In this document: positions 1 to 9,111 of the stretch, piece by piece | Position numbering within the stretch: position 1 is the stretch's first letter | Layout: each line of letters begins with the position of its first letter | Position numbers and translations under genes: made by a program | Origin: Streptomyces californicus | GTDB taxonomy: Bacteria > Actinomycetota > Actinomycetes > Streptomycetales > Streptomycetaceae | Assembly: GCF_000717645.1 (NCBI RefSeq) | Contig: NZ_JNZZ01000007.1 | Coordinates: 124,001-188,000 of the forward strand | Direction of reading: 5' to 3' | DNA: 64,000 nucleotides | Notes under the pieces: model-generated | The model's input: the letters and a program-made list of their open reading frames with translations, nothing else | What the model was told of the DNA's origin: nothing | The model's database searches: none

Positions 1-1473
1 TTCGCCGAGATCTACGACCTGGTGGGCATCCGCGTCCTCGTCGACACCGTCCGCGACTGCTACGCGGCGCTCGGCACCGTCCACGCCCGCTGGAACCCGG
101 TCCCGGGGCGGTTCAAGGACTACATCGCGATGCCCAAGTTCAACATGTACCAGTCGCTGCACACCACGGTGATCGGTCCCAGCGGCAAGCCCGTCGAACT
201 GCAGATCCGCACCTTCGACATGCACCGCCGCGCCGAGTACGGCATCGCCGCCCACTGGAAGTACAAGCAGGAGGCCGTCGCGGGCGCCTCCAAGGTGCGC
301 ACCGACGTCCCCAAGAACACCGGGCGCGGCCAGGACACCGTCAACGACATGGCGTGGCTGCGCCAGCTCCTGGACTGGCAGAAGGAGACCGAGGACCCCA
401 GCGAGTTCCTGGAGTCCCTGCGCTTCGACCTCTCGCGCAACGAGGTCTTCGTCTTCACGCCGAAGGGCGACGTGATAGCGCTGCCCGCCGGCGCGACCCC
501 CGTCGACTTCGCGTACGCCGTCCACACCGAGGTCGGCCACCGGACCATAGGAGCACGCGTCAACGGGCGGCTCGTCCCGCTCGAATCGACGCTCGACAAC
601 GGGGACCTGGTCGAGGTCTTCACCTCGAAGGCGGCCGGCGCCGGGCCGTCCCGTGACTGGCTCGGCTTCGTCAAGTCGCCGCGCGCCCGCAACAAGATCC
701 GCGCCTGGTTCTCCAAGGAGCGCCGCGACGAGGCCATCGAGCAGGGCAAGGACGCCATCGCGCGCGCCATGCGCAAGCAGAACCTGCCGATCCAGCGCAT
801 CCTGACCGGCGACTCCCTGGTCACCCTCGCCCACGAGATGCGCTACCCGGACATCTCCTCGCTGTACGCCGCGATCGGCGAGGGCCACGTCGCCGCGGCC
901 GGCGTCGTCCAGAAGCTGGTCCAGGCGCTCGGCGGCCACGACGAGGCCAACGAGGACATCGCCGAGTCCACCCCGCCCTCGCACGGCGGCCGCAGCAAGC
1001 GACGGGCCAACGCCGACCCCGGCGTCGTCGTCAAGGGCGTCGAGGACGTCTGGGTCAAACTGGCCCGCTGCTGCACGCCCGTCCCCGGCGACCCGATCAT
1101 CGGCTTCGTCACCCGGGGCAGCGGCGTCTCCGTGCACCGCGCCGACTGCGTCAACGTGGAGTCGCTGTCGCAGCAGCCCGAGCGCATCCTCGACGTCGAG
1201 TGGGCCCCCACCCAGTCCTCCGTCTTCCTGGTCGCCATCCAGGTCGAGGCGCTGGACCGCTCCCGGCTGCTCTCCGACGTCACCCGGATCCTCTCCGACC
1301 AGCACGTCAACATCCTGTCGGCGGCCGTCCAGACCTCCCGCGACCGGGTGGCCACCTCGCGGTTCACCTTCGAGATGGGCGACCCCAAGCACCTGGGCCA
1401 CGTCCTGAAGGCCGTACGCGGTGTCGAGGGCGTCTACGACGTCTACCGGGTCACCTCGGCCCGCAGGCCGTGA
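1..1473 (+). CDS. relA: RelA/SpoT-type (p)ppGpp synthetase, 3' part
   Basis: Makes, and in bifunctional forms degrades, the stringent-response alarmone (p)ppGpp. The window opens inside the gene, so the HD hydrolase domain and the start of the synthetase domain are missing; 490 codons are read from base 1. Seen in order: the end of the synthetase domain (YQSLHT and [10 protein letters not shown], residues about 50-90), a TGS domain (about 150-205), a helical region, a zinc-finger-like segment with a Cys pair at window residues 357-358 ([10 protein letters not shown]), and a C-terminal ACT domain (about 415-485). This long C-terminal regulatory half is typical of actinobacterial Rel. The kinase gene begins 22 bases after the stop with no terminator between them, so read-through transcription is likely. 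Whether hydrolase activity is kept cannot be judged here. Confidence 0.95.
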   Translation, partial: FAEIYDLVGIRVLVDTVRDCYAALGTVHARWNPVPGRFKDYIAMPKFNMYQSLHTTVIGPSGKPVELQIRTFDMHRRAEYGIAAHWKYKQEAVAGASKVRTDVPKNTGRGQDTVNDMAWLRQLLDWQKETEDPSEFLESLRFDLSRNEVFVFTPKGDVIALPAGATPVDFAYAVHTEVGHRTIGARVNGRLVPLESTLDNGDLVEVFTSKAAGAGPSRDWLGFVKSPRARNKIRAWFSKERRDEAIEQGKDAIARAMRKQNLPIQRILTGDSLVTLAHEMRYPDISSLYAAIGEGHVAAAGVVQKLVQALGGHDEANEDIAESTPPSHGGRSKRRANADPGVVVKGVEDVWVKLARCCTPVPGDPIIGFVTRGSGVSVHRADCVNVESLSQQPERILDVEWAPTQSSVFLVAIQVEALDRSRLLSDVTRILSDQHVNILSAAVQTSRDRVATSRFTFEMGDPKHLGHVLKAVRGVEGVYDVYRVTSARRP

Positions 1474-1495
1474 CGCGGATGCCAGGGGGAAGCGA

Positions 1496-2809
1496 GTGAC
1501 CGACCCGGGCCTGATCGACGGGCGCTACCGGCTGGTGCGACCGCTGGGGCGTGGCGCCATGGGCGTGGTCTACGAGGCCGAGGACGAGAACCTCCAACGC
1601 CGGGTCGCGCTGAAGAAGTTATCGGCGGTCGGCGGCATGTCGGCGGACGACGAGGCGCTGGCGAGGTTCAAGCGCGAAGCGGTGGCGTTGGCCCGCATCG
1701 ACCACCCCGGCGTGGTCTCGCTGTACGACAGCGGGCTCCACGGGGACGTGCCCTACTTCGTGATGCAGCTCGTTGACGGAGTGGACCTCGCCACGCTGGT
1801 CGAGGCGGGGGCCCTCACTCCGGGTGTGGCCTGTGCCGTCGGCCTCGGGGTGGCGCGGGCGTTGGCGGCCGCCCACGAAGCGGGCGTCCTCCACCGCGAC
1901 GTCAAACCGACCAACGTGGGCATCACACGCCAGGGCAGCGTGGTCCTGCACGACTTCGGACTGGCCCGGCTGGCGGGCGAGTCGGCCATCACCCGCACGG
2001 GCGTCACGATGGGGACGCCCCAGTTCATGGCGCCCGAGGTGATCATGGGGGCGGCGCCGGGGCCCACCGCCGACCTGTACGGACTGGGCGTCTGCCTCCA
2101 CTTCATGCTCACTGGCAATCTGCCCTTCGGCCCGGCCGCCGAGGTGGGCGCCGTCGTCGACAGCGCGCTCGGGGCGGGGATCCGGCCGCTGAGCACCGGC
2201 CTGTTCCCGTTCACGCCGGTCAACCTCGCCCTCCTGGTGGACCGGCTGTGCGCGAGGGAGGCGTCCGCCCGTCCCCGGACGGCGGCCGAGGCCGTACGTC
2301 TTCTGGAGCCGTTCGGGGGAGACGACGGCCAGGCGGCTCTCGCGGAGCTGGTCGCGGCCAGTGTGCGCAACACGGCGATACTGCAGGCGTGCGAGACCCC
2401 CGCCGGGACCCGCGAGACCCCGCCGGAATCCGGGCCGGAGTACGAATGGGACGAGCACGCGCTGCCCGGTCCGCGCGTGCCGCGCCGCGACGTGTTCAGG
2501 CCGCTCACCCTGAGCACCACGACCAGGCGGCTGGTCCTCAGCAGCATGACCCCGCAGAACGCGGTTTCGCGGCAGCGCGAGGCCGTGAACCTGGTGCTGC
2601 GCGGAGAGCTCCAGGAAGCTGCCGAGATGCTCTCCTCCATCACCCAGGTCTGCCTGTCCTCGCTCGGCCCCGACCACCCCACCACCTTGGCCGCCCAGTT
2701 CTGGCAGGCCGTGTGCCTCGCCAGACTGGGCGCCGGGCCCAAGGCGCTCGAACTCTTCTCGAGCGTCAACCGGCACACCGACCAGAGGGGGAACGACAGT
2801 GATGAGTGA
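1496..2809 (+). CDS. Ser/Thr protein kinase with C-terminal TPR-like region
   Basis: A Hanks-type kinase of 437 residues with no membrane segment. Kinase landmarks are intact: glycine loop GRGAMG (18-23), VALK lysine K40, HRD with H133 and D135, DFG with D153, and the APE motif (FMAPEV). The C-terminal 80 or so residues, with pieces such as LVLRGELQEAAEML and LGPDHPTTLAAQFWQAV, look like tetratricopeptide repeats. I chose GTG at 1496 because AGGGGG lies 7 bases upstream and the kinase fold begins at once; the frame stays open back to 1421 inside relA. Membrane PknB-type kinases carry PASTA repeats, and this one does not. Its stop overlaps the start of the next gene, and it forms a cassette with an EACC1 protein and a caspase, which suggests a signalling or cell-death role. 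The substrate is unknown. Confidence 0.88.
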   Translation: MTDPGLIDGRYRLVRPLGRGAMGVVYEAEDENLQRRVALKKLSAVGGMSADDEALARFKREAVALARIDHPGVVSLYDSGLHGDVPYFVMQLVDGVDLATLVEAGALTPGVACAVGLGVARALAAAHEAGVLHRDVKPTNVGITRQGSVVLHDFGLARLAGESAITRTGVTMGTPQFMAPEVIMGAAPGPTADLYGLGVCLHFMLTGNLPFGPAAEVGAVVDSALGAGIRPLSTGLFPFTPVNLALLVDRLCAREASARPRTAAEAVRLLEPFGGDDGQAALAELVAASVRNTAILQACETPAGTRETPPESGPEYEWDEHALPGPRVPRRDVFRPLTLSTTTRRLVLSSMTPQNAVSRQREAVNLVLRGELQEAAEMLSSITQVCLSSLGPDHPTTLAAQFWQAVCLARLGAGPKALELFSSVNRHTDQRGNDSDE

Positions 2810-3209
2810 GTACGAGCTACGTCTGGCTCCGGACAGCGGCGAGGACGCCGAAGAACAGCTGCGGTCGCTGCTGCACTGGCTCAGGGAGGACGAGAACCTC
2901 GGCCCCGGAGTGCGCGGCACCCTCCGCAGTACCGCCCCGCCGGGCGCGGAGGACATGGGGGCGGGCCTGGACCTGGTGGCTCTGATCGCGGGCAGCGCCC
3001 TCTCCTCGGGATCGCTGGTCTTCTCCGTACTGGAATGGCGGGCCGGACGGCGCAGGGCGCCCGCGCTGGTCGTGCGGCGGGGCCGCGTGGAGGTGCGGAT
3101 CCCCGCGGACGGGGCCGTGGACGCCGGGGAGCTGCGCCGTATCGTCGCCGCGCTCGGTGAGGACGACGGTCGGACGCGGGAGCCAGAGGGCGATGACGGG
3201 ACTGCCTGA
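2799..3209 (+). CDS. EACC1-like effector-associated protein
   Basis: A small protein of 136 residues (135 if the ATG at 2802 is used). The N-terminal part is acidic (SEYELRLAPDSGEDAEEQL), the middle has a hydrophobic, Gly/Ser-rich stretch (LVALIAGSALSSG, about 60-75) that could be a short membrane-embedded helix, and the C-terminal half ends in a basic segment followed by a beta-rich end (LVVRRGRVEVRIP). This matches my recollection of EACC1, 'effector-associated constant component 1', a family found beside caspase and other effectors in actinobacterial NTP-dependent conflict systems. It overlaps the kinase gene by 11 bases and the caspase gene by 17, so translation is probably coupled. The biochemical role of the family is not known. 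A profile search against EACC1 would settle the family call. Confidence 0.72.
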   Translation: MMSEYELRLAPDSGEDAEEQLRSLLHWLREDENLGPGVRGTLRSTAPPGAEDMGAGLDLVALIAGSALSSGSLVFSVLEWRAGRRRAPALVVRRGRVEVRIPADGAVDAGELRRIVAALGEDDGRTREPEGDDGTA

Positions 3210-4335
3210 CCCCGGCGCCTCCAGAGCGGTGCTGATCGGGACCGCGTCCTACCGCCACCTCCACGCGCTGCCCGCCGTCGAAGCGAATCTCGCGGACCTG
3301 CGGGCCGAGCTCTGCGACGCGACCGTCTGGGGTCTTCCCTCGCAGCACTGCGCGGTCGTCGCGGACCCTCAGCACGCGGCGGCCATGCTGGACCCGGTGC
3401 GGCAGGCGGGGGAAGAGGCGACCGACACCCTGCTCGTCTACTACGCGGGGCACGGGATGCGGGACGCGGACTCCGCCGACCTCTACCTCGGGCTGAAGGG
3501 GTCACGGGAGAACGCCGGATACACCTCCGTCGCCTACCAGCACCTACGGGCCGAGCTCAGGCTCGCCCGGGCCCGCCGCAAGATCGTGGTGCTGGACTGC
3601 TGTTTCAGCGGCAGGGCGGCCAGAACGCTGGCGGCCACGCAGAACGTGCTCGCCGCCCAGGCGGCCGTCGACGGCGCCTATGTGATCACCGCCTCCCCTC
3701 GCGACCGGATGGCGCTCGCACCGGACGGCGAGCGCTACACGGCCTTCACCGGCGAACTGCTGACGCTGCTGCGCGAGGGGCTGAAGGACGGGCCCGAACT
3801 CCTCGATCTGGACACCGTCTTCCATGTGCTGGAGGAACGGCTCCGAGGGAAGAACCGTCCACTCCCGCAGCGGTCCCAGGAGAACGGCGTCGGCCGTCTC
3901 GGACTGGTCAGGAACCGGGCGCGTGCCGTCCGCCGCGCGCCGGCGGGACCCGTCGTCGCGGCCGACGTCAGGGCCGCCATGGTGTCGGCGGGGCTGAGCC
4001 TGGCCCGGATGCTGCGGGCCGGGGGACGAGGCAGGGACGCCCTGCCGGTACTGCGGCTCGTCCTGCAGGAGCGGGTGCCCAACGGCGAGGGCAGCCTGCT
4101 CGCCGTGCAGATGGAACTGGCGGACATGCTCGCGGAGACGGGGCAGACGGGCGAAGCCATCGAAGTCCTCGAACTGGCCTTCCAGCAGGCGCACAAGATC
4201 TACGGCCCGGAAGCGGTGGTGGTCTGCAGACGTCTCGCCGACCTGCTCCAGGAGTCCGGGAACCACATCCAGGCGTGCGAGGTGCTCAAACACGCACTGG
4301 ACCTGGCCGAGAACGGTGTCCGCGCGCAGGTGTGA
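3193..4335 (+). CDS. Caspase-fold (C14) protease with C-terminal TPR region
   Basis: A cysteine protease of the caspase/metacaspase clan, 380 residues. The catalytic dyad is visible: His87 in YYAGHG and Cys137 in DCCFSG, each after the expected beta strand. The N-terminal strand RAVLIGTASY is typical of the fold. From about residue 255 the sequence turns helical and repetitive (LSLARMLRAGGRGRDALPVL, VQMELADMLAETGQTGEAIE, VCRRLADLLQESGNHIQACE), which reads as about three TPR units. No signal peptide is seen, so it should act in the cytoplasm. I start at ATG 3193, since the protein then opens with the caspase strand; an upstream start at 3157 is possible. It is the last gene of the kinase-EACC1-caspase cassette and is followed by a strong hairpin. 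Its likely role is proteolysis in stress response, cell death or phage defence, but the target is unknown. Confidence 0.88.
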   Translation: MTGLPDPGASRAVLIGTASYRHLHALPAVEANLADLRAELCDATVWGLPSQHCAVVADPQHAAAMLDPVRQAGEEATDTLLVYYAGHGMRDADSADLYLGLKGSRENAGYTSVAYQHLRAELRLARARRKIVVLDCCFSGRAARTLAATQNVLAAQAAVDGAYVITASPRDRMALAPDGERYTAFTGELLTLLREGLKDGPELLDLDTVFHVLEERLRGKNRPLPQRSQENGVGRLGLVRNRARAVRRAPAGPVVAADVRAAMVSAGLSLARMLRAGGRGRDALPVLRLVLQERVPNGEGSLLAVQMELADMLAETGQTGEAIEVLELAFQQAHKIYGPEAVVVCRRLADLLQESGNHIQACEVLKHALDLAENGVRAQV

Positions 4336-4356
4336 CCGCGGGCCGTGGCAGGCGGA

Positions 4357-4401
4357 ACGGGGAGGCGCCCGGTACGCGGTGCGTACCGGGCGCCTCCCCG
4401 T
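4357..4401. terminator. Bidirectional hairpin terminator (caspase / DUF349)
   Basis: A perfect 21-bp inverted repeat (4357-4377 and 4381-4401) with a 3-base loop. It sits between the convergent caspase and DUF349 genes, 21 bases from one stop and 14 from the other, so it can end transcription from both sides. No U-tract follows, which is usual in Streptomyces. Confidence 0.85.
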
Positions 4402-4414
4402 CAGCGGCCTCTTC

Positions 4415-5647
4415 CTATCGGCCGCCGAACTCCTCCAGACCCTTCAGCGCCTGGTCCAGCAGCGCCTGACGGCCCTCCAGCTCCTTGGCCAGCTTGTCCG
4501 CGCGGGCGTTGTTGCCCTGGGCGCGCGCGGTGTCGATCTGGCCGCGCAACTTGTCCACGGCCGCCTGCAGCTGGCCGGTCAGACCCGCGGCGCGGGCCCG
4601 CGCCTCCGGGTTCGTCCGGCGCCACTCGGACTCCTCGGACTCCAGGAGCGCGCGTTCCACCGCCTGCATCCGGCCCTCGACCTTCGGCCGGGCGTCACGC
4701 GGTACGTGGCCGATGGCCTCCCAGCGCTCGTTGATGGACCGGAACGCGGCACGGGCCGCCTTGAGGTCCTTCACCGGCACCAGCTTCTCGGCCTCGTCGG
4801 CGAGTTCCTCCTTGAGCTTGAGGTTCTCGCCCTGCTCGGCGTCCCGCTCCGCGAAGACCTCGCCGCGGGCGGCGAAGAAGACGTCCTGGGCGCCGCGGAA
4901 ACGGTTCCACAGGTCGTCCTCGGCCTCGCGCTGAGCGCGGCCCGCCGCCTTCCACGCGGTCATCAGGTCCCGGTAGCGCGCCGCCGTGCCCGCCCAGTCC
5001 GTCGAACCGGACAGCGACTCGGCCTCGACGACCAGCTTCTCCTTGGCCTTGCGGGCCTCCTCGCGCTGGGCGTCCAGCGCGGCGAAGTGGGCCTTGCGCC
5101 GCTTGGAGAACGCCGAGCGGGCGTGCGAGAAGCGGTGCCACAGCTCGTCGTCCGACTTGCGGTCGAGGCGGGGGAGACCCTTCCAGGTGTCCACCAGCGC
5201 CCGCAGCCGCTCACCGGCCGAGCGCCACTGCTCGCTCTTCGCCAGCTCCTCGGCCTCGGCGACCAGCGCCTCCTTGGCCTGCTTGGCCTCGTCGGTCTGC
5301 CTGGCCTTGAGGACCTTGCGCTCCTCGCGCCGCGCCTCGACCGTCGCCACCAGCGCGTCCAGCCGCTTGCGCAGCGCGTCCAGGTCGCCCACCGCATGGT
5401 GCTCGTCGACCTGCTGCCGCAGATGGTCGATCGCCGCCGTCGCGTCCTTCGCCGACAGGTCGGTGGTCTTCACCCGCCGTTCGAGGAGGCCGATCTCGAC
5501 CACGATGCCGTCGTACTTGCGCTCGAAATAGGCCAGGGCCTCCTCGGGGGAACCGGCCTGCCACGATCCGACGACCTGCTCGCCCTCGGCTGTACGCACG
5601 TACACGGTGCCCGTCTCGTCGACACGGCCCCACGGGTCGCTGCTCAC
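4415..5647 (-). CDS. DUF349 domain-containing protein
   Basis: A 410-residue soluble protein rich in charged, alpha-helical, coiled-coil-like sequence. Three related blocks are visible at about 110-180, 180-250 and 250-320, each with a W-K-x-x-G or E-x-L-W-x-R-F core (ALVDTWKGLPRLDRKSDDEL, DLMTAWKAAGRAQREAEDDL, SINERWEAIGHVPRDARPKV); these are the DUF349 repeats. The N-terminal part resembles a small beta-domain (GTVYVRTAEGEQVVGSW). The GTG start at 5647 follows a strong GGAGGAGG ribosome site. The gene commonly sits near relA in Streptomyces; its function is not established. It is monocistronic here, with a perfect hairpin 14 bases after its stop. Confidence 0.85.
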   Translation of the reverse strand: MSSDPWGRVDETGTVYVRTAEGEQVVGSWQAGSPEEALAYFERKYDGIVVEIGLLERRVKTTDLSAKDATAAIDHLRQQVDEHHAVGDLDALRKRLDALVATVEARREERKVLKARQTDEAKQAKEALVAEAEELAKSEQWRSAGERLRALVDTWKGLPRLDRKSDDELWHRFSHARSAFSKRRKAHFAALDAQREEARKAKEKLVVEAESLSGSTDWAGTAARYRDLMTAWKAAGRAQREAEDDLWNRFRGAQDVFFAARGEVFAERDAEQGENLKLKEELADEAEKLVPVKDLKAARAAFRSINERWEAIGHVPRDARPKVEGRMQAVERALLESEESEWRRTNPEARARAAGLTGQLQAAVDKLRGQIDTARAQGNNARADKLAKELEGRQALLDQALKGLEEFGGR

Positions 5648-5804
5648 AGCGCCTCCTCCACCTGATGCCTGCGAGGGGGTTCACCCCCCGGGCATCGTCC
5701 ACAGTTTCCTGGGGCGGGCACCGCCCGCCCTGCACAACGCCAACATAGGCGACCGGCCGCCCGGCTGTCCGCACTCCGCGAGGCCGAAATTATCCGCTCG
5801 GACG

Positions 5805-5838
5805 GGGAAGGGCCCTCGCCCGGGCGAAGGCCCTTCCC
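5805..5838 (-). terminator. Hairpin terminator after cyclophilin gene
   Basis: A 17-bp inverted repeat with a single mismatch (5805-5821 and 5822-5838) and almost no loop, 24 bases beyond the stop of the minus-strand cyclophilin gene. It separates that gene from the DUF349 gene downstream. Confidence 0.7.
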
Positions 5839-5861
5839 GGCCGGTCGCCGTCCCGCGCGGC

Positions 5862-6656
5862 TCAGCCCTTCTCGACGGACGCCTTCTCCACCGTCACGGC
5901 CTTCTTCGGGGCGCCGTCGCCGGCACCGCCCTCGACACCGGCCTCGCCGACCTTCTGGACGGCCTTGAGCGAGGCGTCGTCCATCGTGCCGAACGGGGTG
6001 TACGTGGGCGGGAGCTTCGTCTCCTTGTAGACCAGGAAGAACTGGCTGCCGCCGGAGTTCGGCTGGCCGGTGTTGGCCATCGCCACCGTGCCGGGCGGGT
6101 AGACGACGCTGCCGTCGGCGCCCGCCTTGCCGAGCGCGTCCAGGTTCTCGTCCGGGATGTTGTAGCCCGGACCGCCCGTGCCGTCGCCCTTGGGGTCGCC
6201 GCACTGGAGCACGAAGATGCCCTGCGTGGTCAGGCGGTGGCACTTGGTGCCGTCGAAGTAGCCCTTGTCGGCGAGCGCCTTGAAGGAGTTCACCGTCTGC
6301 GGGGTCTTCGCCGCGTCCATCGAGAACCCGATGTCACCCTGGCTCGTCGTGAGCGACAGCGTGTACTTCGCCTTCTTGTCGATCTTCATCGGCGGCAGCG
6401 GAGCCTTGCTCTCGCTCTCCGAGGGCTCCGGAGCAGGGCTCTGGCTCGCCGCCGCGTCGCTCTTCTTGTCCTTGTCGTCGTCCTTCTTGCCCGCCACGAC
6501 GAACGCGCTCACACCCACGACGGCGACCACGGCCACCGAAGCGGCGACGATCGCGGTGATGCGCTTCGTCCGGCGGCGGGCCTCCTCCCGGCGCTTCTGC
6601 TGGCGCTCGAACTTCTCCCGGGCGAGCTGCCGCCGCCGCTGTTCGCTGCTGGACAC
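5862..6656 (-). CDS. Membrane-anchored cyclophilin-type peptidyl-prolyl isomerase
   Basis: Catalyses cis-trans isomerisation of Xaa-Pro bonds, here on the outer face of the membrane. The 264-residue protein starts with a strongly basic, Arg/Lys/Glu-rich cytoplasmic segment (1-32), then one membrane helix (33-56), a Ser/Pro/Glu/Lys linker (57-95), and a cyclophilin domain (about 97-245). Cyclophilin landmarks are present: GDPKGDGTGGPGY, AMANTGQPNSGGSQFF and the TPFG turn. The C-terminal tail is Lys/Glu/Val-rich. The missing lipobox and the uncleaved-looking anchor suggest a type II membrane orientation. It diverges from the beta-lactamase-fold hydrolase gene at 6808, as in other Streptomyces. 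Confidence 0.92.
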   Translation of the reverse strand: MSSSEQRRRQLAREKFERQQKRREEARRRTKRITAIVAASVAVVAVVGVSAFVVAGKKDDDKDKKSDAAASQSPAPEPSESESKAPLPPMKIDKKAKYTLSLTTSQGDIGFSMDAAKTPQTVNSFKALADKGYFDGTKCHRLTTQGIFVLQCGDPKGDGTGGPGYNIPDENLDALGKAGADGSVVYPPGTVAMANTGQPNSGGSQFFLVYKETKLPPTYTPFGTMDDASLKAVQKVGEAGVEGGAGDGAPKKAVTVEKASVEKG

Positions 6657-6807
6657 CGGTTGGGCTCCTTGTTACGTCGTGAGGATGAGGGTCTGAGCTG
6701 CCCAGTACCGTATATGGGTTACCTGTGGGATGAGGAGCGCCGGTAGGCTCTGATCCGCCGCATCCTTGTCCTGCGGCCGCATCCTCCGCCGAACATTAAG
6801 GACGATC

Positions 6808-7497
6808 GTGCTTATTGCCGGGTTCCCCGCCGGGGCCTGGGGGACCAATTGCTATCTGGTCGCCCCCGCCGCCGGTGAGGAGTGCGTGATCATCGACCCG
6901 GGCCACCAGGCCGCCCAGGGTGTCGAGGAAGCGCTGAGGAAGCATCGGCTCAAGCCCGTCGCCGTCGTGCTCACCCACGGCCACATCGACCACGTCGCCT
7001 CGGTCGTGCCCGTCTGCGGCGCCCACGACGTCCCCGCCTGGATCCACCCCGAGGACCGCTACATGATGAGCGATCCGGAGAAGGCGCTGGGCCGCTCCAT
7101 CGGGATGCCGCTCATGGGCGAGCTGACGGTGGGGGAGCCGGACGACGTCAAGGAGCTGACCGACGGGTCGAAGCTGACCCTGGCCGGTCTGGAGTTCGGC
7201 GTCTCGCACGCGCCCGGCCATACCAAGGGGTCGGTGACGTTCGGGATGCCCGAGGCCGCGGACGTTCCGCCGGTCCTCTTCTCGGGCGACCTGCTCTTCG
7301 CCGGCTCCGTCGGACGCACCGACCTGCCCGGCGGCGACCACGCCGAGTTGCTGGAGTCGCTGGCCCGTGTGTGCCTGCCGCTCGACGACTCGACCGTGGT
7401 GCTGTCCGGCCACGGCCCCCAGACGACCATCGGCCGCGAGCGCGCGTCCAATCCGTATCTGAACGGCTTGGACGCGGCGCCGCGCCGAGGACTGTAG
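6808..7497 (+). CDS. Metallo-beta-lactamase-fold hydrolase (glyoxalase II-like)
   Basis: A 229-residue metal-dependent hydrolase. The metal-binding motif HGHIDH is present, followed by further ligands in [15 protein letters not shown] and LSGHGPQT, which together form the binuclear zinc site of the glyoxalase II/YcbL type. The natural substrate is not known; a thioester such as S-lactoylglutathione or a mycothiol/bacillithiol analogue would fit the family. I start at GTG 6808, giving [18 protein letters not shown], which aligns with the conserved family start; AAGGA lies just upstream. The 17-base gap to hisS indicates co-transcription. Confidence 0.85.
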   Translation: MLIAGFPAGAWGTNCYLVAPAAGEECVIIDPGHQAAQGVEEALRKHRLKPVAVVLTHGHIDHVASVVPVCGAHDVPAWIHPEDRYMMSDPEKALGRSIGMPLMGELTVGEPDDVKELTDGSKLTLAGLEFGVSHAPGHTKGSVTFGMPEAADVPPVLFSGDLLFAGSVGRTDLPGGDHAELLESLARVCLPLDDSTVVLSGHGPQTTIGRERASNPYLNGLDAAPRRGL

Positions 7498-7514
7498 ACG
7501 AGAGACGTATCCAC

Positions 7515-8777
7515 GTGAGCACCTTTCAGGCCCCCAAGGGCACATACGACCTGACCCCGCCCCGTTCCGCGACGTTCCTGGCGGTGCGCGAGGCCATCTC
7601 CGCGCCCCTGCGCGACTCCGGTTACGGCTACATCGAGACGCCCGGCTTCGAGAACGTCGAGCTGTTCGCGCGCGGTGTCGGCGAGTCCACCGACATCGTC
7701 ACCAAGGAGATGTACACCCTCACCACCAAGGGCGGCGACCAGCTGGCGCTGCGCCCCGAGGGCACCGCGTCCGTTCTGCGCGCGGCCCTGGAGGCCAACC
7801 TCCACAAGGCGGGCAACCTCCCCGTCAAGCTCTGGTACTCCGGCTCGTACTACCGCTACGAGCGCCCGCAGGCGGGCCGCTACCGCCACTTCTCGCAGGT
7901 CGGCGCCGAGGCCATCGGCACCGAGGACCCGGCCCTGGACGCCGAGCTGATCATCCTCGCCGACCAGGCGTACCGCTCGCTGGGCCTGCGCCGGTTCCGC
8001 ATCCTGCTGAACTCGCTGGGCGACAAGGAGTGCCGCCCGGTCTACCGCGAGGCGCTCCAGACCTTCCTGCGCGACCTGGACCTCGACGAGGAGACCCGCC
8101 GCCGCATCGAGATCAACCCGCTGCGGGTCCTGGACGACAAGCGGGCCGACGTCCAGAAGCAGCTGACCGACGCCCCGAAGCTCCGCGACTACCTGTGCGA
8201 CGCGTGCAAGGCGTACCACGAGGAGGTCCGCGCCCTGCTCACGGCGGCCGGGGTGGCGTTCGAGGACGACGAGAAGCTGGTGCGCGGCCTCGACTACTAC
8301 ACCCGTACGACCTTCGAGTTCGTCCACGACGGTCTCGGCTCGCAGTCCGCGGTGGGCGGCGGAGGCCGCTACGACGGCCTCTCCGAGATGATCGGCGGTC
8401 CCGAGCTGCCGTCCGTCGGCTGGGCGCTCGGCGTGGACCGCACGGTCCTCGCCCTGGAGGCCGAGAGCGTCGAGCTCGATCTGCCCGCCACCACCAGCGT
8501 CTACGCGGTCCCGCTCGGCGAGGAGGCCCGCCGGGTGCTGTTCGGCGTCGTCACCGAGCTGCGCCGCGCGGGCATCGCCGCGGACTTCGCGTTCGGCGGC
8601 CGGGGCCTGAAGGGCGCCATGAAGAGCGCCAACCGCTCGGGCGCGCGCTACACCCTGGTCGCGGGCGAGCGCGATCTCGCCGAAGGCGTCGTCCAGCTCA
8701 AGGACATGGAGTCCGGCGAGCAGAGCGCGGTCCCGCTGGCCGAGGCCGCGGCGGAGCTGGCGAAGCGGCTCGGCTGA
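7515..8777 (+). CDS. hisS: Histidyl-tRNA synthetase
   Basis: Attaches histidine to tRNA-His in an ATP-dependent reaction. The 420-residue class II synthetase has motif 2 ([13 protein letters not shown], Arg114 contacting ATP), the histidine-specific HisA motif ([15 protein letters not shown], Arg257) and the HisB-like GGGGRYDGL, then a C-terminal anticodon-binding domain (from about residue 325). The length is normal for the family. The GTG start at 7515 gives [15 protein letters not shown], the typical N-terminus. It is the second gene of a pair with the upstream hydrolase and ends before a strong hairpin. Confidence 0.97.
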   Translation: MSTFQAPKGTYDLTPPRSATFLAVREAISAPLRDSGYGYIETPGFENVELFARGVGESTDIVTKEMYTLTTKGGDQLALRPEGTASVLRAALEANLHKAGNLPVKLWYSGSYYRYERPQAGRYRHFSQVGAEAIGTEDPALDAELIILADQAYRSLGLRRFRILLNSLGDKECRPVYREALQTFLRDLDLDEETRRRIEINPLRVLDDKRADVQKQLTDAPKLRDYLCDACKAYHEEVRALLTAAGVAFEDDEKLVRGLDYYTRTTFEFVHDGLGSQSAVGGGGRYDGLSEMIGGPELPSVGWALGVDRTVLALEAESVELDLPATTSVYAVPLGEEARRVLFGVVTELRRAGIAADFAFGGRGLKGAMKSANRSGARYTLVAGERDLAEGVVQLKDMESGEQSAVPLAEAAAELAKRLG

Positions 8778-8814
8778 CGCGAGCACGGGTGACGGCGCGG
8801 CCGACGAGGCTGTG

Positions 8815-8861
8815 AGAGGGCGTTGCCGCCGGGACCGGAAGTCCCGGCGGCAACGCCCTCT
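8815..8861 (+). terminator. Hairpin terminator after hisS
   Basis: A perfect inverted repeat of about 21 bp (8815-8835 and 8841-8861) with the loop CGGAA, 37 bases after the hisS stop. A short T-containing stretch follows. Confidence 0.88.
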
Positions 8862-8862
8862 T

Positions 8863-9111
8863 CCGTCAACGTGGCGTTGTGCGCGTTCATCCTTGACGGT
8901 GGAATCCGCGCGGAGTCCCCTGCGGAAGGGGTGCGGCCCGCCCGGTGCGGGGAGGTCGGCATCGTCCGTCGTCGCGGGCGCGCGGCCCGAGCGCCCTTGC
9001 GGCCGCAGGCGCTCATTGGCGTACGTCTTTATGTTCATCGAACGGCTGTTCCGGACGAGGGTGCGGCACAATGACCGTGCCCGGCTGACCACTCGGTGAC
9101 GGAACGGCGAT
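8863..9111. other. Intergenic region before VKOR-family gene
   Basis: About 250 bases with no credible gene. Short open frames here have no ribosome site and no recognisable product. The stretch from about 9010 to 9075 is the least GC-rich part (ACGTCTTTATGTTCAT and CACAATGA) and is the likeliest place for the promoter of the downstream gene, but I cannot point to a convincing -35/-10 pair. Confidence 0.4.

Noticed and set aside
4357..4401. Perfect palindrome as a transposon end or regulator site
   Set aside because: Its place between convergent genes and the 3-base loop fit a bidirectional terminator, like the other hairpins in the window.
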